From positions 62,001-126,000 of the forward strand of contig JAFKGI010000013.1 in the NCBI GenBank assembly GCA_017307785.1: DNA of 64,000 nucleotides, read 5' to 3'. The translations under genes and the position numbers were made by a program. A model generated the notes under the pieces. It was not told where the DNA came from. It did no database searches and saw nothing but the letters and a program-made list of their open reading frames with translations. Within the stretch, counting starts at the first letter, position 1. Each line of letters starts with the position of its first letter. Positions 25,113 to 33,375 of this stretch are shown piece after piece. The DNA comes from Vulcanimicrobiota bacterium (GTDB taxonomy: Bacteria; Vulcanimicrobiota; Xenobia; Xenobiales; JADMJV01).

Positions 25113-25605
25113 ACGTCCCGGACTGAATGCCGACGAGAAGCAAGTTTGGACCTACCTGCTGGACGTGGTTAAGGACTATGGCAGATATCTGAGCGACATC
25201 GAAAATCTGGGCTACTCCGCTCCCAATGTGCTCTACTACCGCGATGAGATTCAGGAGATGTTGGAGGAGTTCAAGGGCGACCCGCGCGTCGACTTTCGCG
25301 GAGTCTGGACTCAGGTCAAGGAATTCGACGAAATTCTGAGGGCCAATCAGGACTTACTGGTGCGCACGATCGGTCACGCCAATTTTAAGCAGTATCACGT
25401 GATGAACGACCCACCCCGCACTCACTGGTGGTGGTTCATCAACCGGACGGTGGCCAAACCAGCTCCCCAACCGGGTTGGTGGCAGTTCTGGAAGAAGCCC
25501 GACATTACCACCGCCCAGTTGCTAGAGGCCCAGGAAGCGGGCGGCGGCGAGGACGGCGGCGACGGACTTGGCGTCTCCGAGGCGCCCGTCGAGGGCCATA
25601 GCTAG
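25105..25605 (+). CDS. Hypothetical protein co-translated with ispD
   Basis: 166 residues from the ATG at 25105, which lies inside the last codons of ispD (TATGTCTGA), so translation is probably coupled. The sequence is helical and charged (NADEKQVWTYLLDVVKDYGRY, RDEIQEMLEEFKGD) followed by a Trp-rich part (THWWWFINR, GWWQFWKK) and a disordered Gly/Glu tail. No signal peptide, no known domain. The Trp-rich, basic segment might lie on a membrane surface. The end overlaps the convergent Nudix gene by 84 bases, so the last 28 codons are encoded in both strands. Confidence 0.7.
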   Translation: MSERPGLNADEKQVWTYLLDVVKDYGRYLSDIENLGYSAPNVLYYRDEIQEMLEEFKGDPRVDFRGVWTQVKEFDEILRANQDLLVRTIGHANFKQYHVMNDPPRTHWWWFINRTVAKPAPQPGWWQFWKKPDITTAQLLEAQEAGGGEDGGDGLGVSEAPVEGHS

Positions 25606-26052
25606 GCCCTCCTGGAGCGGAACCTGGACGACTTCCAGAAATTCATCCTCGTCCAGAGCACTTTCGCCCAGAACTGCGTCGCTGACCACGTAACAGGTCA
25701 TGCGCTCGTTACAGAAGCCCGGTGTCGACCAGAATTCCATGAGACGCTCGATTTTGCCGCTCTGGAAGCCGATTTCCTCGCGCAGTTCCCGTTCGATGGC
25801 GTGATCCGGCTGTTCGTCCGGGTCGATTTTGCCGGCTGTGCATTCCAGAATGAGTTGCTCGGTGGGCACCCGCCACTGGCGCACAAAAACCCAATTTTGG
25901 TCTTTGGTGAGCACGGCGGCGCAGACCGCGTTGGGATGGTAGACCAGTTCGCGCTGGGCGTGGTTGCCGTTGGAAAGCAGCACTTCGGCCACTTCGAGGC
26001 GCAGCAGTTTGCCCTCGAAGTGGGTTTTGCGGGAGAGTACTTTCTCTTCCAC
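25522..26052 (-). CDS. Nudix hydrolase, probable ADP-ribose pyrophosphatase
   Basis: 176 residues. The Nudix box is complete: G, five residues, E, seven residues, then RELREEIGF (near residues 72-94), so Mg-dependent hydrolysis of a nucleoside diphosphate-X is expected. The N-terminal VFVRQWRVPTEQLILEC and the size match the ADP-ribose pyrophosphatase (NudF) group. Start is GTG at 26052, three bases after the stop of the upstream orphan gene, so it likely shares that transcript. Cytosolic. Its 3' part overlaps the gene next to ispD. Confidence 0.9.
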   Translation of the reverse strand: MEEKVLSRKTHFEGKLLRLEVAEVLLSNGNHAQRELVYHPNAVCAAVLTKDQNWVFVRQWRVPTEQLILECTAGKIDPDEQPDHAIERELREEIGFQSGKIERLMEFWSTPGFCNERMTCYVVSDAVLGESALDEDEFLEVVQVPLQEGLAMALDGRLGDAKSVAAVLAAARFLGL

Positions 26053-26055
26053 TGT

Positions 26056-28020
26056 TTAGAAGAAGCGCGGGAAGAACATGCTGCTGGGCCACATCGCCAG
26101 ATTGAAGCCGATGCCATACATAGCGCTGTTCATGGTCTGCCCCATGGTCATCATCTGCGTGGTATAGCTGCTCTGGGCCAGCTGTCCCCACATCATGGCG
26201 TTGTTACGGTCGAAGTCCGCCTTCATGCGCTCCATCATGGTCGGGCCGTCCGGCATCTGGCCGGGATAGGAAGGCTGCTGGCCGGTGTAGCTAGGTCCGG
26301 GTTGGGCCTGACCGGGATAGGGCGCCTGACCGTAGCCCGGAGGAGGCGGCGGGGGAGCTCCATAACCGCCGCCATAGGCGGACCAATTCTCGCCGCCACC
26401 CATGTTGGGGGGAGGATTGTAACCACCCTGCGGCTGCGGGGGCTGTTGCTGCGGGGGCACGAAGCTGGTGCCGGCCATCGGGCCCTGATTGGGGTTGAAT
26501 CCCGACATGGGACCGGCATTCGGGTTGGGGGGAACCTGGGTGCCGGGGGGCGGACCGGGCGGAACCGGACCCGGGCTGGGCGGCGAGTTGCCATCCAGGA
26601 AGGCGGGCAGGCGCTCGCCGGAGGTCGGGTATTTGGGTGTGCCATACATGTCGGCATACATACCGGCATTGGTCTGGTCGGAGGGAATCGGATAGGGCAG
26701 GGTGATGGGCACGGTCTTGCCGTCGGCTCCGGTCCAGTAAGCCTGAGCGCGGTCGCTGCTGGAGGGCGGCACGGTCAGTCCCTGGTCGGCCTTGACTTCG
26801 CCGCGGGGAGTGACTTCAAAGCGGCGGAACTGTCCGTCGGGTCCTTGCACCTGACCGAGAATGGTGCCATTGGGCATGATGTGCTGGCGGACCTTGCCGT
26901 CTTTGCTGTCCACCATCACGTCCATGGACTCTTGGAAGCAGCGGTATTTGGTGCCGACGGCATCTTCGAATTTGAACTGCTTTTCCACGCGACCGTCGGC
27001 CGAGGTAAAGTTCTCCACGGTTCCGGGCAGCAGCTGGCCGGCCACGCGGGGGTCGCGCACGGCGGCACCGTCAGCCAGGGTGTAGATCATGGTCAGACCG
27101 GAGCGCAACTGAACGGCGGTCTGGCCTCTCTCATCCCGATCGAAGCCGACCTGAGAAGGCAGCACCGCGTGGGCGACGGGCTTGGAGGGGATGTCCACGG
27201 GAGGCTCGGGAAGCGGAGGCGTGTCTTCCATGAGGATGGGACCGGTGTTGGAAGGCTTGGCGGCCGCTTGAGCTTGTTCCGCGCGGGGGGGCGGGACCAG
27301 AGCCGGAATCGTCTGCGGTAGGTCCAGTTTGTGGGTGAAGTTGGCGGGATTCTTATACTCGATCCGGTTAGAGCCGATGCGCAAGTCTCGGTCGTAGCCT
27401 TCCACGCTGACCTCGCCCTGGGGCGAGACGATCACCTGGGAGACGAGCTTGGATTCCTGGCCGGTGTTGGGGTCGCGGAAGGTGCTCTTGGTGTGGATGA
27501 CCTGCTGGCCGGTGGCGTCCACTTCTTGCCAGACGTTGCCGTCACCGCTGACGTAGCCGACCGACATGTCGGCAATGTTGATGTGGACCGCGGTTCCGTC
27601 TTTGCGGTTGTAAGAATAGCCGAGGAAGTCCTGGGACTCGTTACCGTAGGGCTTGACGGTGATGACCGCGCCGTTGGCGGTCTCCAGTGCCAGGGAGCCG
27701 TCGCTCTGGCGCTGGATCAGGCCTTCGCCGGGCACGTCGATGGTGGTGATTTTGCTGTCCTGAGTCGTGTTCATCACCAGACCGCTTTGGGCTTGGAAGC
27801 ACTGGGTGCCGTCCTGGCGGGTGGACACCTGCAGGCCCGGCACGAACTGCGGGGCTTCGGACTCAGGGGCGGGCGTGGTGGTGGCGGTGTCCTGAACCTG
27901 GGTCGCGTCTTTGCCGGTCTGTTGCGCAGCGCCTACATGGGTGGCGTTGCTGATGTTTTTGCTGGCCGGTACTCCGACCGCGCCCATCGCATTGACCGGG
28001 ACTCCGTTGATACCTGCCAT
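26056..28020 (-). CDS. Large orphan beta-rich protein with a Pro/Gly-rich C-terminus
   Basis: About 654 residues from MAGINGVPVNAMG (ATG 28020; an ATG-like start 6 codons upstream is less likely). No family recognised. The N-terminal 430 residues look like repeated beta segments that alternate GTVIT- and DGSL-type strands, such as QRQSDGSLALETANGAVIT and VSPQGEVSVEGYDRD. Residues about 440-600 are a Pro/Gly/Gln-rich low-complexity region. The C-terminus is amphipathic with Met runs (TTQMMTMGQTMN) and ends MFFPRFF. No signal peptide. It may be a surface or secreted structural protein. The antisense 506-codon open frame over it is a shadow. Confidence 0.72.
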   Translation of the reverse strand: MAGINGVPVNAMGAVGVPASKNISNATHVGAAQQTGKDATQVQDTATTTPAPESEAPQFVPGLQVSTRQDGTQCFQAQSGLVMNTTQDSKITTIDVPGEGLIQRQSDGSLALETANGAVITVKPYGNESQDFLGYSYNRKDGTAVHINIADMSVGYVSGDGNVWQEVDATGQQVIHTKSTFRDPNTGQESKLVSQVIVSPQGEVSVEGYDRDLRIGSNRIEYKNPANFTHKLDLPQTIPALVPPPRAEQAQAAAKPSNTGPILMEDTPPLPEPPVDIPSKPVAHAVLPSQVGFDRDERGQTAVQLRSGLTMIYTLADGAAVRDPRVAGQLLPGTVENFTSADGRVEKQFKFEDAVGTKYRCFQESMDVMVDSKDGKVRQHIMPNGTILGQVQGPDGQFRRFEVTPRGEVKADQGLTVPPSSSDRAQAYWTGADGKTVPITLPYPIPSDQTNAGMYADMYGTPKYPTSGERLPAFLDGNSPPSPGPVPPGPPPGTQVPPNPNAGPMSGFNPNQGPMAGTSFVPPQQQPPQPQGGYNPPPNMGGGENWSAYGGGYGAPPPPPPGYGQAPYPGQAQPGPSYTGQQPSYPGQMPDGPTMMERMKADFDRNNAMMWGQLAQSSYTTQMMTMGQTMNSAMYGIGFNLAMWPSSMFFPRFF

Positions 28021-28170
28021 TGTGAACGTCCGCCTCATCTATCTTTTATAGCGCCCCCAGTATATGCGCAGGTCTTTGCCAGGACAAGGTTGGGGTACGA
28101 TCAATTTTTTAACATTTCCCCGTGTCGACCTTTTCAGGAAATTTTGAGGCCGCTGGGTCATGTCTGGACT

Positions 28171-28578
28171 ATGTTCATCCAGGGCAACGGCTACTGCCGT
28201 ACGTATCCGCCCAAGGGGTTCGAGCTCCCGCCCAGGCCGGCGTCGGACAACGACCCCTGGCAGGGCTATTTGGACGTGCTCGAGATGCAGGGGCGTCCTC
28301 CGGTGGTGAACAACGAATTTCACCAGGCTTCCTCGCGCCTGACCCTTCGTCAGCAGACGGCAGACCAGTTGGCCGCCAAGCTGGCCGCTGAGAATCCTCC
28401 AGAGCCCTTGCCGGATACCAATAAGGACTGGCAGCGAGCTTCCTGGCGTCCCTGGATGCAGCGTCGCTGGGGTCCTCCTCACCATCATCATGGCTGGGGC
28501 GGCGGGCCCCCTCATTGGGGCGGCGGCCGCGGCTACCCCTACGGGCGCTACAACCACGGTGGCCAGCGCGGCTGCTAA
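28171..28578 (+). CDS. Small His/Gly/Trp-rich protein
   Basis: 135 residues from the ATG at 28171, downstream of a much longer frame that is only the antisense of the orphan gene. N-terminal MFIQGNGYCRTYPPKG, then a helical LRQQTADQLAAKLAAE segment, then a C-terminal tail rich in His, Gly, Trp and Arg (RWGPPHHHHGWGGG, GRYNHGGQRGC). A metal-binding or disordered surface role is possible. No signal peptide. It overlaps the convergent 341-residue gene by four bases. Confidence is moderate because the start is not well supported by a Shine-Dalgarno. Confidence 0.55.
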   Translation: MFIQGNGYCRTYPPKGFELPPRPASDNDPWQGYLDVLEMQGRPPVVNNEFHQASSRLTLRQQTADQLAAKLAAENPPEPLPDTNKDWQRASWRPWMQRRWGPPHHHHGWGGGPPHWGGGRGYPYGRYNHGGQRGC

Positions 28579-29600
28579 ACCAGGTAGCCCTCCAGTTCTT
28601 TCAGTAGTTGCTGATAAAGCTGATCCTGCACCAGAGTCAGGCCGGTCAGGTCGGTGTGCAAGGAACTGACATCGGCAAGGAAAATCGCGCCGGCTCGTCC
28701 CTCCAGAATTTTCATGGTCGGCAGTAGCACACCATCTTTGATCGGATAAAGAAAAGAGCACTGGTGTGGATAGCGCGGATATAGGATGTAGAGACGAATG
28801 GAGATGAGCTCCCGCTTTCTGCCGGTTCGCAAGATGTTGCGCCGGTAGTGAAAGCCGATCTGACCTTTCTGTGCCGGCTCCCACTTTTCTTGGCGGAACG
28901 GAGTCTCGGGCAGCACGGAAAAGGTGGTGAGGGAGCGCCACAAGCTGAAAGGCTCCTGGTAAGTCAACTGCCAATCTGGCGCAAAGTCCTGAATGTCCAG
29001 CTCCAGGGGGGCGCACGCTCCCTGGCTGTGCAGGAGTGACTGCTCCCGGTCCCTGGCATTCGGACTTCCGGAACGGGAACCGATGTGGTAGTGGTTGGCG
29101 GCGTGCCAGAGTTGGGAGAGAATGTCGCCCCCGCTGCGCTCGATTTCGAGGTGGACACTCGTGAAAGGCTTGTCCAGTTCGACCTGCTGGTAACCCCCCG
29201 GCCTCCAGGTCCCTTTGAGCATACCGCTGGTGAGGTGGACGGCCCGGGCCCTGGTCTTGATGACGGCGTTGAGGCCGGCCGATAGATGGCGTTCTGCGGG
29301 ACTGGCGCCACTCTCGAAGAGCAGGCCCGGTAGCAGAGCGATGCGATGCGAGGGCAGGTTCATCCCTTCGATCAGGCAGCTCACGGAGAGCGGAGTGCTC
29401 CTCCATTGAAGCAGTCTGGCCTGGCCGACCACCGCGGCCTGCAGCCAGCGCAGGCAATACTGATAGGGGTCCGCCAGCTGAAAGTTGCGAACTTTCTCGA
29501 CGGCCTTCTCGATGTCCAGGGTGAATTGGCCCGAGGAGTCTCGCTCGCCTTCGTGGCTGAGGCTTTGCAGTAAGTCGTCGAGACTTAGGTTGCCGCTCAT
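28575..29600 (-). CDS. Hypothetical protein, 341 residues
   Basis: No family I can name with confidence. The N-terminus (LSLDDLLQSLSHEGE..DSSGQFTLDIEKAVEK then DPYQYCLRWLQAAVVGQA) resembles the opening of GHKL/HSP90-like ATPase-fold proteins, where a similar 'DP..Y.L.LVQAA' helix precedes the ATP site. However, I see no clear N-box, D-x-G or G-x-G motifs, so it may be a degenerate member. The middle has basic, Trp-containing strands (YRRNILRTGRKRELISIRLY). No signal peptide. Start ATG 29600. Confidence 0.65.
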   Translation of the reverse strand: MSGNLSLDDLLQSLSHEGERDSSGQFTLDIEKAVEKVRNFQLADPYQYCLRWLQAAVVGQARLLQWRSTPLSVSCLIEGMNLPSHRIALLPGLLFESGASPAERHLSAGLNAVIKTRARAVHLTSGMLKGTWRPGGYQQVELDKPFTSVHLEIERSGGDILSQLWHAANHYHIGSRSGSPNARDREQSLLHSQGACAPLELDIQDFAPDWQLTYQEPFSLWRSLTTFSVLPETPFRQEKWEPAQKGQIGFHYRRNILRTGRKRELISIRLYILYPRYPHQCSFLYPIKDGVLLPTMKILEGRAGAIFLADVSSLHTDLTGLTLVQDQLYQQLLKELEGYLV

Positions 29601-29721
29601 GGTCTTGCGCTTTTCACGGACCTCGGGAAAATTCTTTTCAGGCCTGTCGATCTGGGTATGAGCTGTTCGTCTAGTTCATGAGTTGATTCGGTCAACGGGA
29701 TTTGAAAGGGGAACATTCTCT

Positions 29722-30147
29722 ATGTCTAACGTGAAAACCAAAACCCAGGTTCAGACTTATCTACAGTTCAACGGGCGCACCGAAGAGGCGCTGGAGTTCT
29801 ACAAAGCGGCATTGGGAGCGGAAACGACCATGCTGATGCGCTTCAGTGACGCACCCGAGTCTTGCCCTGGCGAGGCTCCGCCCGCCGACAAGATCATGCA
29901 CGCCAGCTTCCGCATCGGCGAGACGGAACTGATGGCCACCGACGGTGGCTGCACGCCCGCTTCGGGATTTCAGGGATTCGCTCTGACCATGACGCTGCCC
30001 GACCGGGCTGCCGCCGACCAGGCCTACGCCGCCCTGAGCGCCGGAGGTCAGGCCCAGATGCAACTGGACAAGACCTTCTTCGCCGCCGCGTTCGGCACGC
30101 TGGTGGACAAATTCGGCGTGAACTGGACAATCATCGTTCCGGCCTGA
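29722..30147 (+). CDS. PhnB-like VOC-superfamily protein
   Basis: 141 residues. VQTYLQFNGRTEEALEFYKAALGAE at the start, then MHASFRIGETELMATDG and FGTLVDKFGVNWTIIVP at the end, are classic for PhnB/glyoxalase-like (3-demethylubiquinone-type) proteins. These are small cytosolic dimers; many bind a metal, but the metal ligands are not clear here and the function is generally unknown. ATG at 29722 has AAAGGGGA upstream; the longer frame to 29683 is less likely. A strong terminator follows. Confidence 0.88.
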   Translation: MSNVKTKTQVQTYLQFNGRTEEALEFYKAALGAETTMLMRFSDAPESCPGEAPPADKIMHASFRIGETELMATDGGCTPASGFQGFALTMTLPDRAAADQAYAALSAGGQAQMQLDKTFFAAAFGTLVDKFGVNWTIIVPA

Positions 30148-30167
30148 CCATCCAGGCACTGACAGCG

Positions 30168-30204
30168 AAACACCCCGGGACGGAGATTTCGTCCCGGGGT
30201 GTTT
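30168..30204. terminator. Bidirectional terminator between convergent genes
   Basis: A 15-bp stem AAACACCCCGGGACG (30168-30182) pairs with CGTCCCGGGGTGTTT (30190-30204), with A and T runs on the outer flanks. It serves the PhnB-like gene on + and the Asn/Tyr-rich gene on -. Confidence 0.92.
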
Positions 30205-30209
30205 TGCGT

Positions 30210-30542
30210 TTAGCGGATGACCTGATTGAGGACCGCATTGAGCAGGCCGCCGGCCAGATTGACGCCTACGTTGTTGCGATACGGCTGGTTGTAGCCGTTG
30301 TTGTAGTAGCCGTTGTTGTAGCCATAGCCATTGTTGTAGTTGTATCCGTTGTTGTAGGGCTGACGGTAGTTGTAATTATAGTTGGTGTTGGCATTGTAGT
30401 AGGGCTGATTGTAGCCATTGCTGTAGTATTGGCCATTGTTGTAATACTGGCCGTTGTAGGCGTTGTTGTTGGGGCCGCAGCTTTGGGCGCTGGCTCCCAG
30501 CGAGAGAGTGGCCATCAGTCCGAGTCCGAGTAAAGTTTTCAT
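30210..30542 (-). CDS. Exported Asn/Tyr-rich low-complexity protein
   Basis: 110 residues. A clear signal peptide (MKTLLGLGLMATLSLGASA, cleavage before QSCG), then about 65 residues of repeated NNGYYNNGYNQPYYN-like units dominated by Asn, Tyr and Gly. The C-terminus returns to normal sequence (VGVNLAGGLLNAVLNQVIR), likely an amphipathic helix. This is prion-like composition of the type seen in functional amyloids and matrix proteins. No known family. One Cys after the cleavage site could be lipid modified only if the cleavage shifts, which I consider unlikely. Confidence 0.8.
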   Translation of the reverse strand: MKTLLGLGLMATLSLGASAQSCGPNNNAYNGQYYNNGQYYSNGYNQPYYNANTNYNYNYRQPYNNGYNYNNGYGYNNGYYNNGYNQPYRNNVGVNLAGGLLNAVLNQVIR

Positions 30543-30626
30543 ATTTGCGTGTGTCCCTTCGTTGCTATGTGCTTATTGTGACATGGGAACCTGAAGGGGT
30601 CTTTTCGTTTTCTGTGATTTTCCTGA

Positions 30627-31436
30627 ATGCAGCTATCCCTCTTTGAGCGTCCGGAGCCACTGTTGGGTGCTTTTGAGCACCCTAACTTGCGATTGGGGAC
30701 GGCTTCCTGGAACTATCCGGGTTGGCGCGGCCTGGTTTATGACGAGCCGGGATTGGCCGCTTATTCGGCCCATCCGCTGTTTCGTTGCGTGGCCCTGGAC
30801 CGCAACTTCTATGGGCCGCTGAGCGAGGCGGAGTATGCCGGATACGCCGCTCAGGTGCCCGCTAATTTTCGCTTTCTGGTCAAAGCTCCACGGGCTCTGG
30901 TCGACCCGGCCTCGGCTCACTACCTGGATGCGCCATGGGCCCTGGAGAATTTTTTGGAGCCGGCGCGGCGCGGGTTAGGCTCGTCCTTGGGATTGGCCCA
31001 TTTCTTCTTTCCCCCTGCACGTCACGACGACTTTCGCGCTTTCTTCGGGCGTCTGCTCGAGGTTGGCTGCGAAGTTTCTTACGAGGTGCGTCAAAAGTTG
31101 GTCTGCGACTTGCCGGCGTTGAATCGCGTCTGGAACGTCTTTCCGGGAATGGACTGGCCGCAGCCGGAGAAGGGTGGGGTGCGAGTGGTGCGCTGGACGT
31201 TGCGGCCATCGGCGCCGGAGGTTCCGTGGAATCTGAAAACGGCCGCTCACCGCTATCTGCCGTTTTCGGCCTTGCGCGATCCGGATGTGGAGACGCGGCG
31301 CCGCATCGCCGACCAGGTTTTGGATTGGTTAGGGCAGGGTCTGCCGGTGTGGGTGCTGGTGAACAATAAGGCGGAAGGCTGCGCACCGCTGAGCTTACGC
31401 ATGTTGACGGAGGAGCTGGCTCTCAGATCCAGCTGA
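30627..31436 (+). CDS. DUF72 (YecE-like) protein
   Basis: 269 residues. RLGTASWNYPGWRGLVYD near residue 22 and CVALDRNFYGPLSEAEYAGYAAQVP are DUF72 signatures, and FRFLVKAPRALVDP matches the strand with the 'F.vKaPr' pattern. DUF72 proteins adopt a TIM-barrel fold; their biochemical role is not settled. No signal peptide. The gene appears monocistronic. A long hairpin (31416-31422 with 31438-31444) spans the stop codon but has no T tract. Confidence 0.9.
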   Translation: MQLSLFERPEPLLGAFEHPNLRLGTASWNYPGWRGLVYDEPGLAAYSAHPLFRCVALDRNFYGPLSEAEYAGYAAQVPANFRFLVKAPRALVDPASAHYLDAPWALENFLEPARRGLGSSLGLAHFFFPPARHDDFRAFFGRLLEVGCEVSYEVRQKLVCDLPALNRVWNVFPGMDWPQPEKGGVRVVRWTLRPSAPEVPWNLKTAAHRYLPFSALRDPDVETRRRIADQVLDWLGQGLPVWVLVNNKAEGCAPLSLRMLTEELALRSS

Positions 31437-31481
31437 GGAGCCAGCCACCCCTCCGGTTCGCGCCAGATCGAGGCGTACCTA

Positions 31482-31510
31482 TGGTATATTCAGAGTTCGA
31501 GGAGGTGATC
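31482..31510 (+). promoter_or_regulatory. Extended -10 promoter and perfect Shine-Dalgarno of a small gene
   Basis: TGGTATATT at 31482-31490 fits an extended -10 element; there is no good -35. AGGAGGTGATC at 31500-31510 matches the anti-Shine-Dalgarno sequence exactly, five bases before the ATG at 31515. The leader would be very short. Confidence 0.5.
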
Positions 31511-31514
31511 GGAT

Positions 31515-31688
31515 ATGGATGAGGCGGAGATTCCTCAGGAGCGAGAGCCGAGGGCGACGGGCTGGGACTGGCTGGATCTGGCGGTCCGAGAATTGAGCTC
31601 GGATTTTTTGGCAGAGGAGCGTGAGAAGCTGGCAGAGCAATCTCGGAACGCCCTCGACTCCCTTTTCTCTGAGCCCCTACCAGGGTAG
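31515..31688 (+). CDS. Small acidic protein, 57 residues
   Basis: Starts MDEAEIPQEREPRATG and ends FSEPLPG. About a quarter of the residues are Asp/Glu, with an amphipathic helix around LDLAVRELSSDFLAEEREKL. No known family. The ribosome-binding site is the best in the window, which argues strongly for real, efficient translation. It overlaps the convergent SDR gene by 12 bases. Size and charge fit an antitoxin, an inhibitor or a chaperone-like partner, but no toxin gene is adjacent. Confidence 0.65.
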   Translation: MDEAEIPQEREPRATGWDWLDLAVRELSSDFLAEEREKLAEQSRNALDSLFSEPLPG

Positions 31689-32408
31689 GGGGTTCAGTTC
31701 GGCGGTGTGACCGTCGTTGAAGAAGCCGCCGGTGGGACCCAGTGCATCGAGAGTTGCCAGGCGCACGGCGATGGCGGCCCCGTCCTGAGCGGTGCGGAAG
31801 CCGGTGTGGGCGTTGAGATCGGTGGCGGTGAAGCCGGGGCAGGCGGCGTTGACCTTGAAGTTTTCGGCCAGCAGTTCTTTGGCCAGTTTGGCGGTAAACA
31901 TGTTGAGGGCGCTCTTGGAAGCGCTGTAGCCGGCATAGCCGACGTTCCAGCCGCCCCGGGAAATGTCCAGGGTGGCGCTGACGGAGCCGAGCGAACTGCT
32001 CATCATGACGATGCGCGGCTCCGCCGACTTGCGCAGCAAAGGCAGGAAGGCGCGAGTCACGCGCACCGGTCCCAGGGCGTTGACTTCGAGCATGGTTCTC
32101 ATGTCGTCCAGGCTGTCCCGAGTGATGCTTTCGGCCATTCCCAGGCTGATGCCGGCGTTGTTGACCAGCACGTCCAGGCCGTCCAGTTGGGCGGCAGCCT
32201 TACGCACACTGTCGTCGCTGCTCACATCGAGCGGCAGGTTTCGGGCGTCCAGGCCTTCCGCCTGGAGTTCAGCGGTGGCTTGAGCACCGCGCTGCTGGTC
32301 ACGGCAGCCCAGCCAGACCGTATATCCTAAGCGGCCGAGCTGGCGGGCGATTTCCAGGCCGATTCCTTTGTTGGCGCCCGTAATCAGGGCGGATTTCTTG
32401 GTTTTCAT
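31677..32408 (-). CDS. Short-chain dehydrogenase/reductase
   Basis: 243 residues, classical SDR. NAD(P)-binding TGANKGIG near residue 10, NNAG at about 87, catalytic Ser in MMSSSLG and the Tyr/Lys pair in YSASK. CRDQQR after strand 2 suggests NADP preference. It reduces or oxidises a carbonyl/alcohol, probably a small aldehyde or ketone. Read divergently from the AraC-family regulator at 32497, 88 bases apart, which is the classic arrangement for a regulated reductase. The carbonyl-reductase-like group is the closest match. Confidence 0.93.
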   Translation of the reverse strand: MKTKKSALITGANKGIGLEIARQLGRLGYTVWLGCRDQQRGAQATAELQAEGLDARNLPLDVSSDDSVRKAAAQLDGLDVLVNNAGISLGMAESITRDSLDDMRTMLEVNALGPVRVTRAFLPLLRKSAEPRIVMMSSSLGSVSATLDISRGGWNVGYAGYSASKSALNMFTAKLAKELLAENFKVNAACPGFTATDLNAHTGFRTAQDGAAIAVRLATLDALGPTGGFFNDGHTAELNPLPW

Positions 32409-32496
32409 AAGCCGATTCTGGCTTAGCTGGAGGGGCAGGGCATCCTTAATCCTGGCGGTTATTTGCCTGATCCTACCATTTGCGGTAGATTGACCT

Positions 32497-33375
32497 ATGC
32501 TTTTCCCCCGTCTCGTCTCTCGGGTGGGCCAGATCGGTCGTCCTTCCGGCGAGGCGGAGCGTCATAGTAGCGCCTGGCCCCGGCTGGCGGTGTGGGCCTG
32601 CACCGTTCCGTCTCCTCCGACTCCGGCCGTCTTTGAACCGAGGTTTTACGTGTTGCTACAGGGAGCCAAGCGACTGATCTTCGGCCAGCGCGAGCTTCAC
32701 TATACTCCGGGCTGCTACTCGATTTCCCCGCTGGGGCTGCCCTTCACCGGCCAGATCCTGGAGGCTTCCGGCGACAAACCCTACCTGGGCCTGGAGCTGG
32801 CCTTCGACAAGGATCTGCTCACTCAGGTGGTGCTGGAGGGTCCCGAGCCCCACCAGGATGCTCCCCAGTGGGCGGTGGTGGAAGCTGACGACCAGCTCTT
32901 CGAACCTCTCGAGCGATTGGTGCGCCTGCTGGACACTCCGCAAGATTTGGCAACGCTGGCGCCGCTGGTGGAGCGTGAGCTCTACTACCGTTTGCTGCGC
33001 GGACCGATGGGCGGCAATCTCCGCCGCATCGTGCGTGGCTCGGGGCGCTTTGCTCAGGTGCAAACGGCGGTGGATTTGATCCGGCGGGAACCGGAGAGAA
33101 CGATTTCCGTCGAGGAGCTGGCCGGCCTGGTGGGCATGAGCGTCACCTCCTTTCATCGCCACTTCAAAGCCGCTACCGCTCTCAGTCCGCTGGTCTATCA
33201 GCAGCAGATTCGCCTGCTCGAAGCCCGACGGCTGTTGGTGACGGGCGTCAGCAACGTGACCGAGGTGGCCTTTGCGGTGGGCTACGCCAGTTCGTCTCAG
33301 TTCAGTCGCGAATACAAGCGCATGTTTGGAACCCCTCCACTGGACGATCGGGCTAAAGCCAGTAGGTATTCATGA
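32497..33375 (+). CDS. AraC-family transcription regulator
   Basis: 292 residues. N-terminal AraC_N cupin-like domain (YVLLQGAKRLIFGQRELHYTPGCY) and two C-terminal HTH units (TISVEELAGLVGMSVTSFHRHFKA and VTEVAFAVGYASSSQFSREYKR). AraC_N proteins of this kind often sense aldehydes or other electrophiles and control a divergent reductase, as yqhC does for yqhD in E. coli. Here the divergent partner is the SDR at 31677, so that is the likely target. The last 23 bases overlap the convergent GAF gene. Confidence 0.93.
   Translation: MLFPRLVSRVGQIGRPSGEAERHSSAWPRLAVWACTVPSPPTPAVFEPRFYVLLQGAKRLIFGQRELHYTPGCYSISPLGLPFTGQILEASGDKPYLGLELAFDKDLLTQVVLEGPEPHQDAPQWAVVEADDQLFEPLERLVRLLDTPQDLATLAPLVERELYYRLLRGPMGGNLRRIVRGSGRFAQVQTAVDLIRREPERTISVEELAGLVGMSVTSFHRHFKAATALSPLVYQQQIRLLEARRLLVTGVSNVTEVAFAVGYASSSQFSREYKRMFGTPPLDDRAKASRYS

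Noticed and set aside
25801..27321. 506-codon open frame on the + strand
   Set aside because: Antisense to the Nudix and orphan genes; no domain, His/Gly/Arg-rich shadow.
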